NCBI RefSeq assembly: GCF_900101395.1
Contig: NZ_FMZO01000009.1
Span: 167,592-231,591 of the forward strand
Length of the DNA stretch: 64,000 bases
Direction: 5' to 3'
DNA from: Niabella drilacis
Lineage (GTDB): Bacteria; Bacteroidota; Bacteroidia; Chitinophagales; Chitinophagaceae
Shown here: positions 52,464-60,694 of the stretch, piece by piece
How positions within the stretch are numbered: the first letter of the stretch is position 1
Layout of the letters: each line of letters starts with the position of its first letter
Notes under the pieces: generated by a model
Databases searched by the model: none
What the model saw: only the letters and a program-made list of their open reading frames with translations
What the model was told of the DNA's origin: nothing
Made by a program: the position numbers and the translations under genes

Positions 52464-54332
52464 ATGCATTACGTTTCAGCAGAAGGACTGGCAAAAAGTT
52501 ACGGGATCCAACCCCTGTTTTCGGATATTTCATTTCATATTGAGGAAGGTGATAAAGTAGCCATCGTGGCCCGGAACGGTACGGGCAAATCGACTTTATT
52601 AAAAATACTGGCGGGTAAAGAAACCCCCGATTCCGGAAAACTATGGATCCATAAAGATGTGGAAGTGATCCTGTTTGAGCAGGACCCGGACCTGGAGGAA
52701 GAGCTGACGGTTTCGGACAATATCTTTTTCCATAACCACCCCACAGTGCAGGCGATCCGGGAATATGAAATGGCCAGCGAAAGCGGTAATGCCGACCGTA
52801 TAGGTAGGGCCCTCATCCGGATGGACGAACTGAATGCATGGGATTTCGATTCGCGGGTGAAGCAGATCTTCGGGAAGCTCAATATACATCACCTGGATCA
52901 GAAAATAAAAACACTGAGCGGCGGGCAAAAAAAACGGGTGGCACTGGCCCGTACGCTGATCGATATTGGTTTTGAACACAAGCATGTATTGCTGATCATG
53001 GATGAGCCTACCAACCACCTGGACGTAGCCATGGTGGAGTGGCTGGAACATTTCCTGGGCAAAGAGAACGTAACGCTCCTGCTGGTAACACACGACCGGT
53101 ATTTCCTGGATGCTGTCTGCAACGAGATCTGGGAAATCGAAGGCAGCGAGCTGTATGTGCACAAGGGCGACTATGAATACTATCTTGATAAAAAGGCACA
53201 GCGCATTGAAAACCTGAGTGCCAGCATCGGCAAAGCCAAAAATCTTTACCGGAGAGAGCTGGAATGGATGCGCAAACAACCCAAAGCACGCACTACCAAA
53301 TCAAAAAGCAGGGAAGATAATTTTTACAACATTGAAAAGACGGCCAAACAACAGGTAACGGATGACCAGGTACAGCTGCAGATGAAGATGAACCGCCTGG
53401 GCGGAAAGATCGTAGAAATGAAAAAGATCTACAAGTCCTTTGGTGATAAAAAAATACTCGAGGGATTTGATTATACTTTTAAAAAAGGAGAACGGGTAGG
53501 CATCATCGGGAAGAATGGTGCCGGCAAATCTACCTTTATCAATATCCTGCAGGGGGCGGACATGCCCGACAGCGGCAAGATCAACATCGGCGACACCATC
53601 GTCTTTGGTAATTACTCGCAACAGGGCCTGATACTGAAAGAAGACATGCGGGTGATCGAATTCGTAAAGAATATTGCGGAGAACTTTCCGCTCGCTGATG
53701 GCAGTACGCTCAGCGCTTCCCAGTTCTTGCAGTTGTTCCTTTTTGACCCGGATAAACAATACACGTATGTAAGCAAGCTGAGCGGGGGCGAAAAAAGAAG
53801 GCTTCATTTATTATCGATACTGTTCCGCAATCCTAATTTCCTGATCCTTGATGAGCCTACTAATGATCTTGATCTTCCAACCCTTTCGGTGCTTGAAAAC
53901 TTCCTGAGCGAATATCCCGGATGCCTGTTGATCGTTTCCCACGACCGGTATTTTATGGACCGGCTGGTAGACCATCTTTTTGTATTTGAAGGAGACGGAA
54001 TTATCAGGGACTTCCCCGGCAACTATACCCAGTACCGCCTGCAGGAAAAAAGTCAGCCGGCAGCAAGCGTCCCGGCAGCTGCCAAAGCTGCTCCGGCCCA
54101 AAAGCCTGTTGCAAAAAAAATATCTTTCAAGGAAAAACGGGAATACGAATTACTGGAAAAAGAGATTGCAGACCTTAACACAGAGAAAGAAACCATTACC
54201 ACGCAACTTTCAGGCGGCACTGCCGATTTTGAGCAACTGGAAAAATTGTCCAGCCGTATTGGTGAAATTACTGCGCTGCTCGATGAAAAAGAGCTGCGCT
54301 GGCTGGAGCTGAGCGAGCTGATCGAAGGATGA
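52464..54332 (+). CDS. ABC-F family ATPase, Uup-like
   Basis: A 622-residue soluble twin-ATPase. First cassette: Walker A in VARNGTGKSTLLKIL, signature LSGGQKKRVALARTL, Walker B LLIMDEPTNHLD. Second: GKNGAGKSTFINIL, LSGGEKRRLHLLSIL, FLILDEPTNDLD. A linker rich in Arg/Lys lies between. The C-terminal coiled-coil (about 555-622; KREYELLEKEIADLNTEKET) is like that of Uup. No membrane segments, so it acts on the ribosome or nucleic acids. The alternative is a general EttA-type member; the coiled-coil favours Uup. Confidence 0.92.
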   Translation: MHYVSAEGLAKSYGIQPLFSDISFHIEEGDKVAIVARNGTGKSTLLKILAGKETPDSGKLWIHKDVEVILFEQDPDLEEELTVSDNIFFHNHPTVQAIREYEMASESGNADRIGRALIRMDELNAWDFDSRVKQIFGKLNIHHLDQKIKTLSGGQKKRVALARTLIDIGFEHKHVLLIMDEPTNHLDVAMVEWLEHFLGKENVTLLLVTHDRYFLDAVCNEIWEIEGSELYVHKGDYEYYLDKKAQRIENLSASIGKAKNLYRRELEWMRKQPKARTTKSKSREDNFYNIEKTAKQQVTDDQVQLQMKMNRLGGKIVEMKKIYKSFGDKKILEGFDYTFKKGERVGIIGKNGAGKSTFINILQGADMPDSGKINIGDTIVFGNYSQQGLILKEDMRVIEFVKNIAENFPLADGSTLSASQFLQLFLFDPDKQYTYVSKLSGGEKRRLHLLSILFRNPNFLILDEPTNDLDLPTLSVLENFLSEYPGCLLIVSHDRYFMDRLVDHLFVFEGDGIIRDFPGNYTQYRLQEKSQPAASVPAAAKAAPAQKPVAKKISFKEKREYELLEKEIADLNTEKETITTQLSGGTADFEQLEKLSSRIGEITALLDEKELRWLELSELIEG

Positions 54333-54380
54333 GGCTTGCCACCCCGTGTTTCAGGTTTGGCAGATGGCTAAAATCTTGTG

Positions 54381-54388
54381 TACTTTCG
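54381..54388 (+). promoter_or_regulatory. -7-like box of the XRE-cupin gene
   Basis: TACTTTCG is a one-mismatch TAnnTTTG and lies 19 nt before the ATG at 54408. It falls inside the possible GTG-started extension, which argues for the ATG. Confidence 0.35.
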
Positions 54389-54407
54389 CTCCTTAGAAAA
54401 CAGGTTT

Positions 54408-54986
54408 ATGGAAGATTATCTGATCGGCATCGGAAAACGGATCAAAGAGATCCGGAAGAGCAAGGGGCTTACCATCAATAATGTGGCCGGTAAAGCAGAC
54501 CTGAGCAACGGCCTGATCTCCCGCATTGAAAACGGGAGGACCATACCTTCACTCCCGGTACTGCTGAACATTATACAGGTACTGGACATCGCTGTTGCCG
54601 ATTTCTTCAAAGAGGTGCCGCTGGCCACCGGAAAAAACTTTATCGTATCCCGAAGAGAGGAGCATGCGATCATCGAGAAAGAAGATGAGGCAAAAGGTTT
54701 TGAATACCGCACACTGTTGGGCCGGCAGCTCCATTCCGTCGGATTTGAAGCGGTCCTGCTGGAAGTACAGCCGGGCTCCCAACGGGCAACCGTAGAAACC
54801 GATGCCTTTGAGTTCAAATACATGCTAACCGGCGAATGTTGCTATATCATCGGAGAAGAAGAAGTGCTGATCCGGGAAGGAGATGCCCTCCTTTTTGACG
54901 GGCGTGTGCCCCATGTGCCCGTAAACAAAGGTACCGTACCCGCAAAGATGATCGTAATGTATTTCTTTCTTTCGGGGAAAGAATGA
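54408..54986 (+). CDS. XRE-family regulator with cupin domain
   Basis: A 192-residue regulator. The N-terminal helix-turn-helix (about 5-60) has IGKRIKEIRKSKGLTINNVAG, ADLSNGLISRIENGRTIPSLP. The C-terminal cupin (about 110-190) includes GSQRATVETDAFEFKYMLTG and EGDALLFDGRVPHVPVNKG. The start is ATG at 54408; a GTG start at 54378 would add ten residues. Its position, convergent with the phosphonate-type cassette and following ABC-F, makes it a candidate regulator of the cassette, but that is not shown. Confidence 0.9.
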   Translation: MEDYLIGIGKRIKEIRKSKGLTINNVAGKADLSNGLISRIENGRTIPSLPVLLNIIQVLDIAVADFFKEVPLATGKNFIVSRREEHAIIEKEDEAKGFEYRTLLGRQLHSVGFEAVLLEVQPGSQRATVETDAFEFKYMLTGECCYIIGEEEVLIREGDALLFDGRVPHVPVNKGTVPAKMIVMYFFLSGKE

Positions 54987-54989
54987 GCT

Positions 54990-55118
54990 TTTTATAGCCA
55001 CTGAAGCACAGAAATACTGATTTTCTTTTGCCCCTATAGCAAGAGCCCCGATCCGAAAATCCCGCGACTTGATATCCACCAACCAGAACTCCGTGCCTCG
55101 GCGCCTCTGTGGCTTTTT
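54990..55118. repeat. intergenic repeat with CCACAGAGGC-like ends
   Basis: AGCCACTGAAGCACAGAAAT (54998-55017) and CTCTGTGGCTTTTTCTC near 55103-55119 face each other across the gap between convergent genes. Together with TCCGTGCCTCGGCGCC they form the 'CCACAGAGGCACAGAGG' type of intergenic repeat seen in many bacterial genomes. Confidence 0.4.
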
Positions 55119-55120
55119 CT

Positions 55121-55804
55121 CTAATTAAAAAGGATCGCGTCCAGCTCCGTAAGGTTATTGATAATATAGTCGGGCTTTGCACCGGAAAGCTGCTCGCGGG
55201 TTTGGGCGCCGCTTAGCACTCCTACCGTAATGCCACAGCCTGCATTTTTCCCTTCCTCAATATCAATGGCCGAGTCTCCCGCTTTTAGCACAGTACCGGC
55301 ATCGCTGACATCCAGCTGCTTCATTGCATACCGGATCATGTCGGGAAACGGCCGGCCTTTTTCAACATCATCCGCCGCAACCAGGGTGTCAAAATTCCGC
55401 CCGGCCTGCCAGTCCAGTTTACTGATCAGTTTCAACGCTGTTCTTTTGTCATAGCCGGTATTTAATGCAATAAGGATATGATGCTCCCGCAACCTTTCAA
55501 AAAATGCATCCATTCCGCTAAAGCTGCTGATCGTTTCCTCGTCATATGCTTTTTCAAGTGCCTGCTTAAACTTTGCAAATGCCTGGTCGGCTACAGGCTT
55601 TACATCCGGTACATCCGTACAGGCCGTAAGCACATCAGTGATCGCCTGGTACTTTTCCTTCCCGGCGCCATATGCTAATACATCCTCCAGTGTCAGGTCA
55701 AAGCCCTGGTCATTGATCACCTTTAAAACCGTTTTGTACACCAGGTTGTTTTCATTTACGGTAGTACCCGCCATATCAAAAACAACCATCTTAATCTTCT
55801 TCAT
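55121..55804 (-). CDS. phosphonatase-like HAD hydrolase
   Basis: A 227-residue HAD-superfamily enzyme of the PhnX-like group (TIGR03351-like). Motif I is VVFDMAGTTVNENN, motif II IALNTGYDKRTAL, and motif IV/III KAGDSAIDIEEGKNAGCG. True PhnX hydrolyses phosphonoacetaldehyde; this group has a related but not firmly assigned activity. It is 4 bp downstream of an FAD oxidoreductase of the TIGR03364 type, a pairing described for 2-aminoethylphosphonate-related loci. Confidence 0.87.
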   Translation of the reverse strand: MKKIKMVVFDMAGTTVNENNLVYKTVLKVINDQGFDLTLEDVLAYGAGKEKYQAITDVLTACTDVPDVKPVADQAFAKFKQALEKAYDEETISSFSGMDAFFERLREHHILIALNTGYDKRTALKLISKLDWQAGRNFDTLVAADDVEKGRPFPDMIRYAMKQLDVSDAGTVLKAGDSAIDIEEGKNAGCGITVGVLSGAQTREQLSGAKPDYIINNLTELDAILFN

Positions 55805-55808
55805 ACTT

Positions 55809-56975
55809 CTATTTTAAATCAAATACTCTTTTAATGTTCTCTTTGGAAAATCCTGCACTTCCGGTCATTCCCTTGCCTCCGATACCGGTAACAATATGAA
55901 TAGCTCCATCTATCGTATGCTGAAACAGGTCCTGTGTTTTACATTGGGAATAGATCCCGAACCAACGGTTCTGAATTTCATAACTCGGCAATGCAATGAT
56001 CTTCTGAGCCTCGATGATCATAAAATCATCCACATCGGTCCGCAGGTCAAAACCCAGGTCATCCGCATCGGCCGCCCGGGCATATTCATGGGAATCACCA
56101 ATAATAACAGAGCCATCCGCCGCCTGTTTAAATAAAATATGTATACCCCATTTTTTTTCGAACGAATCCGGGACCTCCCTTGCCTTTATTGCTGCAAACG
56201 AGGGGCATTCATAAAACGCTTCATATCTCCGGATGGATAAACCGGTCAATACAGAGCCTTTCAGTTCATAGCCGGGCTGGGGAACCGTTTGAAGCATTTG
56301 CAGCTTGGTAACCTCCAGGTCGCTGCCGGCAAACAACTGCGGGTACAGGGTTTTAAATTCCGATCCGCAGCAGATGATCACCTTGCCTGCCTCAAGTTCG
56401 GTTCCTTTTGAAGTAAGCACACTGACCCCGCCGGTCACCTGCGCACAATTAAGCACATGGGTGCTGTCATAGTAATCCAACCCTTTCTCTTTAATAAGAT
56501 ACTGCAACAGCCGCCCGATCATCACCCGGGGCTCAACCGTTACTTCATCGGGAAAGAACAGCCCGGCCTTAACATAGCCCGGTTTTAATCCCGGATACTT
56601 TTCCAGGCACTCCTGCCGGGTCAGTAACTGCGATGTATAGCCGTTTTTTTGGTTGATGCTGCTCAGTTCTTCGATCAGCTGTACCTCTTCTTCATTGGAG
56701 GCCAGGTAAACCGATCCGTTGTGCCGCACAGAAATATCAAACCGGTCCTGGATCTGCCTGTAAATATTCAGGCTTTCCCTTCCATACTCCTGCCATTTGG
56801 TATTCATCCCGGAAGGCACCACCTGTCCAAAATTACGTACCGTAGCACCCTGGGGCCGTTTATCCTTCTCTATAACTGCCACCCTCAATCCCTGCTCCAG
56901 GGCATGGTAGGCATGAAAAGTGCCCAGCACTCCTCCTCCCACAACAATTAAATCATATTTTTTACGCATGCGCAT
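55809..56975 (-). CDS. FAD-dependent oxidoreductase, TIGR03364-like
   Basis: A 388-residue DAO-family flavoenzyme. The N-terminal Rossmann motif is LIVVGGGVLGTFHAYHALEQ and a nearby Glu/Lys (VIEKDKRPQGATVRNFGQV) closes the FAD site. It has the C-terminal HIVTGIGGKGMTGSAGF. Related proteins occur with phosphonatase-like hydrolases and are thought to oxidise the amino side of phosphonates or N-methyl derivatives. The start may instead be the second Met (residue 3). It lies between a HAD gene (downstream) and a DUF5690 transporter (upstream). Confidence 0.87.
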   Translation of the reverse strand: MRMRKKYDLIVVGGGVLGTFHAYHALEQGLRVAVIEKDKRPQGATVRNFGQVVPSGMNTKWQEYGRESLNIYRQIQDRFDISVRHNGSVYLASNEEEVQLIEELSSINQKNGYTSQLLTRQECLEKYPGLKPGYVKAGLFFPDEVTVEPRVMIGRLLQYLIKEKGLDYYDSTHVLNCAQVTGGVSVLTSKGTELEAGKVIICCGSEFKTLYPQLFAGSDLEVTKLQMLQTVPQPGYELKGSVLTGLSIRRYEAFYECPSFAAIKAREVPDSFEKKWGIHILFKQAADGSVIIGDSHEYARAADADDLGFDLRTDVDDFMIIEAQKIIALPSYEIQNRWFGIYSQCKTQDLFQHTIDGAIHIVTGIGGKGMTGSAGFSKENIKRVFDLK

Positions 56976-56994
56976 TCTATTTCAATTTATACGG

Positions 56995-58281
56995 TCAGGC
57001 AGGCACCATACCCCCGCTTTTCCGGGTGATCTGCCGGTTAAAATACCAGCGCGCAAATACCACCAGTACAAGGATCGAAACCGCGCACTGCATATTTAAC
57101 GCAACAAAAAAATGGGTCCAGCTTTGTTTAAACCCGGTCACTTCTTTAAGGAATAATATAACCACGCTTCCCAGGTATCCCAATGCGTCGGCCAGATAAA
57201 ATAAAAATCCTACATTCCCTTTAAGATCCAATAACGCCACCAGCCGCTCAAAAATAAGGCAGTGAAACAGGATATAGGGCAGATAGCTCCCGATGCCGGA
57301 CAATATCATCCACAATACAGGCGATAACAGCCCGTTGTGAAACAGGTACCCGGAAAGGATCGTAAGAACTGCACCTCCTGCAATGAGTACCATGCCCCAG
57401 CCAAATGCCTTTTGGTTGTTGCGGACCAGTATCCCTGCAGCTGCTACAACCAGTACCACCACCGCAACCGGTATCTCCGTTAAGGTAACCAGCTGTGGTA
57501 CGCCGGATAGCCCCTGCTCCGCCCAAAACTCAACAATAAAGTTATCCCTGAAATCCCGCATGACCGTAAGGAGTATATAGATCATCACCAGTCCGAAATA
57601 TCCTAAACCATTCTGCAATAAAAAACGCCTCCGGTCACTCCCGTACATCGGTACCCGCTGTGCACGCTCTCTTATATCATTTTCATCCGGCCCTTTCGTT
57701 TTGCGCAGTATCAGTGCAGAGAGGATAAAAACGGGAAAGAACAACAAACCGGTCAGAAAAGGCATATCATATTCACCCACATTAAGATCCTTCATTAAAA
57801 CCAACCCAACCGATTTTACCAGCCCTGTTGAAAAGATAAAAGTGGCACTCAGGGCCGCTGCCAGCAGCTCCGTGTTTTTACGCCCTTCTATATAAGAGAA
57901 CACAATCCCGAATACCATCCCCAATGGTATCCCATTCAAAAAAAGAGCCGGCACTTTCAACCGCGGGGGCAATACGGCAAACAAGCCCAGCATGGCCAGT
58001 CCAAAGGTAGTAAAACCGATGAGCCATAGCGTCCGCTTATCCTGCCGCATTTCCGAAATCACTTTGATCCCTATAAACTTCGAAATCATATAACCCAGTA
58101 CCTGGCTGATCACCAGTATGGTTTTGGCATCCCAGCCATATCCCAGGTCCAGATCTTTATATTGCCCCGCCAGGAAGGATTTTCGTATCGCATACATAGC
58201 GGTATAGCACAGAAATACCGAAATAACGGTAAAGATCGCTGATTTTTTACTATTTGTAAATTTATTTCCGGTTCCGGACAT
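56995..58281 (-). CDS. DUF5690/MFS-like membrane transporter
   Basis: A 428-residue integral membrane protein with about twelve hydrophobic helices. The first region reads AIFTVISVFLCYTAMYAIRK and resembles the MFS sugar-phosphate or organophosphate antiporter start (AxxYxxR). It corresponds to the DUF5690 family. It heads a unit with the FAD oxidoreductase and HAD hydrolase. Uptake of an organophosphonate is the natural hypothesis. The promoter box CAAAATTA at 58302-58309 is 20 nt upstream of the start. Confidence 0.85.
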   Translation of the reverse strand: MSGTGNKFTNSKKSAIFTVISVFLCYTAMYAIRKSFLAGQYKDLDLGYGWDAKTILVISQVLGYMISKFIGIKVISEMRQDKRTLWLIGFTTFGLAMLGLFAVLPPRLKVPALFLNGIPLGMVFGIVFSYIEGRKNTELLAAALSATFIFSTGLVKSVGLVLMKDLNVGEYDMPFLTGLLFFPVFILSALILRKTKGPDENDIRERAQRVPMYGSDRRRFLLQNGLGYFGLVMIYILLTVMRDFRDNFIVEFWAEQGLSGVPQLVTLTEIPVAVVVLVVAAAGILVRNNQKAFGWGMVLIAGGAVLTILSGYLFHNGLLSPVLWMILSGIGSYLPYILFHCLIFERLVALLDLKGNVGFLFYLADALGYLGSVVILFLKEVTGFKQSWTHFFVALNMQCAVSILVLVVFARWYFNRQITRKSGGMVPA

Positions 58282-58301
58282 GACTACTGCATTTGAAAAA
58301 C

Positions 58302-58363
58302 CAAAATTAGAGCCTTTTATACTGTCCCTTATTAAGCGATTATGATATTAAGATTAAGCAATT
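58302..58363 (-). promoter_or_regulatory. promoter and repeat of the phosphonate-type operon
   Basis: On the minus strand TAATTTTG (58302-58309) is a full -7 match. Upstream, ATTAAGCGATT (58331-58341) and ATTAAGCAATT (58353-58363) repeat with a 22-bp period, i.e. two DNA turns, in position for a regulator. Confidence 0.4.
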
Positions 58364-58795
58364 GTTAGCGAAAAGAGGAGGAAGCAGCGTTGTCATTATT
58401 ACTTCACAAATACACAAAACGATAAAAAACAATTAGTTAAAAAAACGCCCATTATTTAATTTCCACCGCCGAAACATGGGAAGAAAAAGCGACCAGGTAT
58501 TTCTGCTTATCCAAAAACCCGCCATCCGCAAGGGACGTTCCAGTAAAAATTATTACAAATAGTAAAACAAAGAGTACAGGTATCCTGCTTGGGGAATTGA
58601 GCCCCGAAACTTCGCATTGCCGTTACTGTATGCCGGGGCAGGCATGGTATATTGCAGGTTCGGGGCAATGCGTATAATGTTGCTGTCAGCTTCACTTTTC
58701 GCTTAAGTTAACGGCTGAAACCTTGGGGCGGGGAATCCGGGCGACCAGCAATAACCGCCCAAAAAGAGCAACAGTAAAAGGCCTACCCGGCCGAT

Positions 58796-58836
58796 AAAAA
58801 AAACCGGGGATCACCTTTTTGTCGATGATCCCCGGC
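58796..58836 (-). terminator. intrinsic terminator after the TIM-barrel gene
   Basis: CCGGGGATCA (58804-58813) and TGATCCCCGG (58826-58835) form a perfect 10-bp stem, followed on the minus strand by eight Ts. Confidence 0.85.
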
Positions 58837-58938
58837 AGGGGCCGGCCTCAGCCAGCCAAAAGTAAACAAATCAAATTTATCCTGCCCCGTACACAACTGG
58901 CAGGGCGCCGTCCGGAGACGGGCTTTAATCAATCAGGA

Positions 58939-59859
58939 CTATATGCCCATTACTTTTTTCAGCAAGGCCAGGGTTGCTTTTATCCCGTCATATTCGCTCA
59001 GTTCCTCACCTTCGTACTCGATGCCCACGATCCCTTTAAATCCGGAAGCGTTAATGATATCAAAGATCCGCTTATAATCCGTTTCAACACAATCGCCCTG
59101 GGCGTTAAAGTTATATGCCTTGGCACTTACGCCTTTAGCAAAAGGCATTAATTCCTTTACCCCCTGGTAACGATCATACTCTTCTATACATTTCCAGTTC
59201 TCCCCCCGCTTCAGGCAAAAATTCCCAAAGTCGGGAAGTGTACCCACGCTCTTTTTACCTACCGACTTCATAACAGTTCCCAGCCATTTTCCATCGGAGG
59301 AATACCCTCCATGGTTTTCAACGATTACGTTGATCTTTTCCTTTGCCGCATATTCGCCAAGCCGGCCCAGTCCGTCCACGGCTGCTTTTGCTACTTCTTC
59401 TGCCGTGCCGTTTCCTGCGGCATTTACGCGAATGGTTTTGCACCCCAGGAACCTGGCCGCGTGCACCCATTTGTAATGGTTCTCTACGGCTTTCTTCCGC
59501 TCTGCATCATTCGTATGCCCCAGTTCTCCCTCCCCGTCGCACATGATCAGGTGATTGGAAACCCCGTTATCCTTGCAAACCGTCAGCAACTGATTCAGAT
59601 AAGCCGTATCCTCTGCTTTGTCTTTAAAGAACTGGTTTACATATTCAACGATCGAAATGCCAAATTCCTTTTTTGCGATCCTTGGAAAATCCAGGTTCGT
59701 GATCTGCTGCTTCATGAGCGCCCTGTGCAACGACCATTCTGCCAGTGATATGGGATATTTTTTAACCTTGCCGGCGCTGGCCAGCAATGGCTGACTTACC
59801 AGGGCCCCGGCGGCCAAAACGGAGGTCGCTCGTAAAAAATCTTTTCTGCTGATACTCAT
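58939..59859 (-). CDS. exported sugar phosphate isomerase/epimerase-type TIM barrel
   Basis: A 306-residue AP-endonuclease-2/xylose-isomerase-like TIM-barrel protein. The N-terminus MSISRKDFLRATSVLAAGALV looks like a Tat-type signal with RK instead of RR. Metal-site residues of the family are seen in NVIVENHGGYSSDGKWLG, GTLPDFGNFCL, VSAKAYNFNAQGDC and IVGIEYEGEEL. It closes a unit with a gluconate-dehydrogenase-subunit-3-like and a GMC protein, and may act on the keto-sugar they make (inference). Confidence 0.85.
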   Translation of the reverse strand: MSISRKDFLRATSVLAAGALVSQPLLASAGKVKKYPISLAEWSLHRALMKQQITNLDFPRIAKKEFGISIVEYVNQFFKDKAEDTAYLNQLLTVCKDNGVSNHLIMCDGEGELGHTNDAERKKAVENHYKWVHAARFLGCKTIRVNAAGNGTAEEVAKAAVDGLGRLGEYAAKEKINVIVENHGGYSSDGKWLGTVMKSVGKKSVGTLPDFGNFCLKRGENWKCIEEYDRYQGVKELMPFAKGVSAKAYNFNAQGDCVETDYKRIFDIINASGFKGIVGIEYEGEELSEYDGIKATLALLKKVMGI

Positions 59860-59965
59860 TTTTGAAAGTTTAAAGGTTATTGACCTGTAAAAAAAAGTGC
59901 TCCATCACCCCGGAAAGACCTGTTGCCATTCCGGTCTGATGCAGCACAGTACTACCCCGGCGTTC

Positions 59966-60625
59966 CTATAGCGCCCAGGCTTTATCGCCTTTTTTGTAAG
60001 GATAAGCCCCGTCGAATTTTCCCGGGGTTTCTACATAACGCAGCGCTTGTGTAGCGCCGGGTTTGGAAGTAAAATACCCCCAAAGTGTCAGCTGCTTCAT
60101 CATGCTGAAATAATGTGGCGGATAGCTTTGTTTTACCTTTACGGCGCCAAAATTCTTTTTGGCCTCCTCGGCTTTCACCCACTCATCCTGTTGTTTGTCG
60201 AAGGCCTCTTTTTCCTTCTTATAGGCATCCGTTTTTGTAAATTCTTTGGCCTCTTTATCCAGGGCGGTCAGGAATTCGGTTCTCTCTGCTGCAGACAATT
60301 CTGTAAAAGCCTTGCTATATTTGGCTTTACAGGCCTCATTGAATTTATCGATGCCCTCGCTGAAGGTTTTTTGTTCATTCTCCCGGTAACAGTCGGTAAC
60401 AATGGCTTTCATAAAATTGCCGATCTGCGCAGCTTTTGCCCCGGGCGAATCCGGTGTGGTAGGGATGATCGTTTCGCCGATCTCATCCAGCAGCGCAATT
60501 ACCTCGGGCGAAAACCCTGCTGCTTTGGTGGCTGTAGATTTACAGCCCGACAAAAAAACTTCGGCACCGATTATGGAGCCTCCTAATAAAATACCAACGT
60601 GTGATAAAGCTTCTCTCCTGTTCAT
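59966..60625 (-). CDS. gluconate 2-dehydrogenase subunit 3 family protein
   Basis: A 219-residue small subunit, beginning MNRREALSHVGILLGG, a Tat-like leader with RR, then a Cys in LSGCKS that could be lipid-anchored. The family motif is ALLDEIGETIIPTTPDSPGAKAAQIGNFM. In characterised two-subunit sugar dehydrogenases this subunit carries the export signal for its GMC partner, which here lacks one. It is 69 bp downstream of that GMC gene. Confidence 0.9.
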   Translation of the reverse strand: MNRREALSHVGILLGGSIIGAEVFLSGCKSTATKAAGFSPEVIALLDEIGETIIPTTPDSPGAKAAQIGNFMKAIVTDCYRENEQKTFSEGIDKFNEACKAKYSKAFTELSAAERTEFLTALDKEAKEFTKTDAYKKEKEAFDKQQDEWVKAEEAKKNFGAVKVKQSYPPHYFSMMKQLTLWGYFTSKPGATQALRYVETPGKFDGAYPYKKGDKAWAL

Positions 60626-60694
60626 TGTTTGTATTTTAACCGAACCGCTACCTGTTAGTTGTTTGCAACCGAACCGGTAACGGTCCCGATTGGA

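Larger units (their letters stand above)
58282..58938. other. 657-bp intergenic region
   Basis: Near 58300 it holds the transporter promoter and a 22-bp-spaced direct repeat (58331-58341 and 58353-58363). A degenerate CCCCGAAACTTCG lies at 58602-58614, with CGCATTGC and its complement GCAATGCG flanking a loop to about 58673. The strong terminator at 58796-58836 ends the gap. I see no coding sequence in between. Confidence 0.5.
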
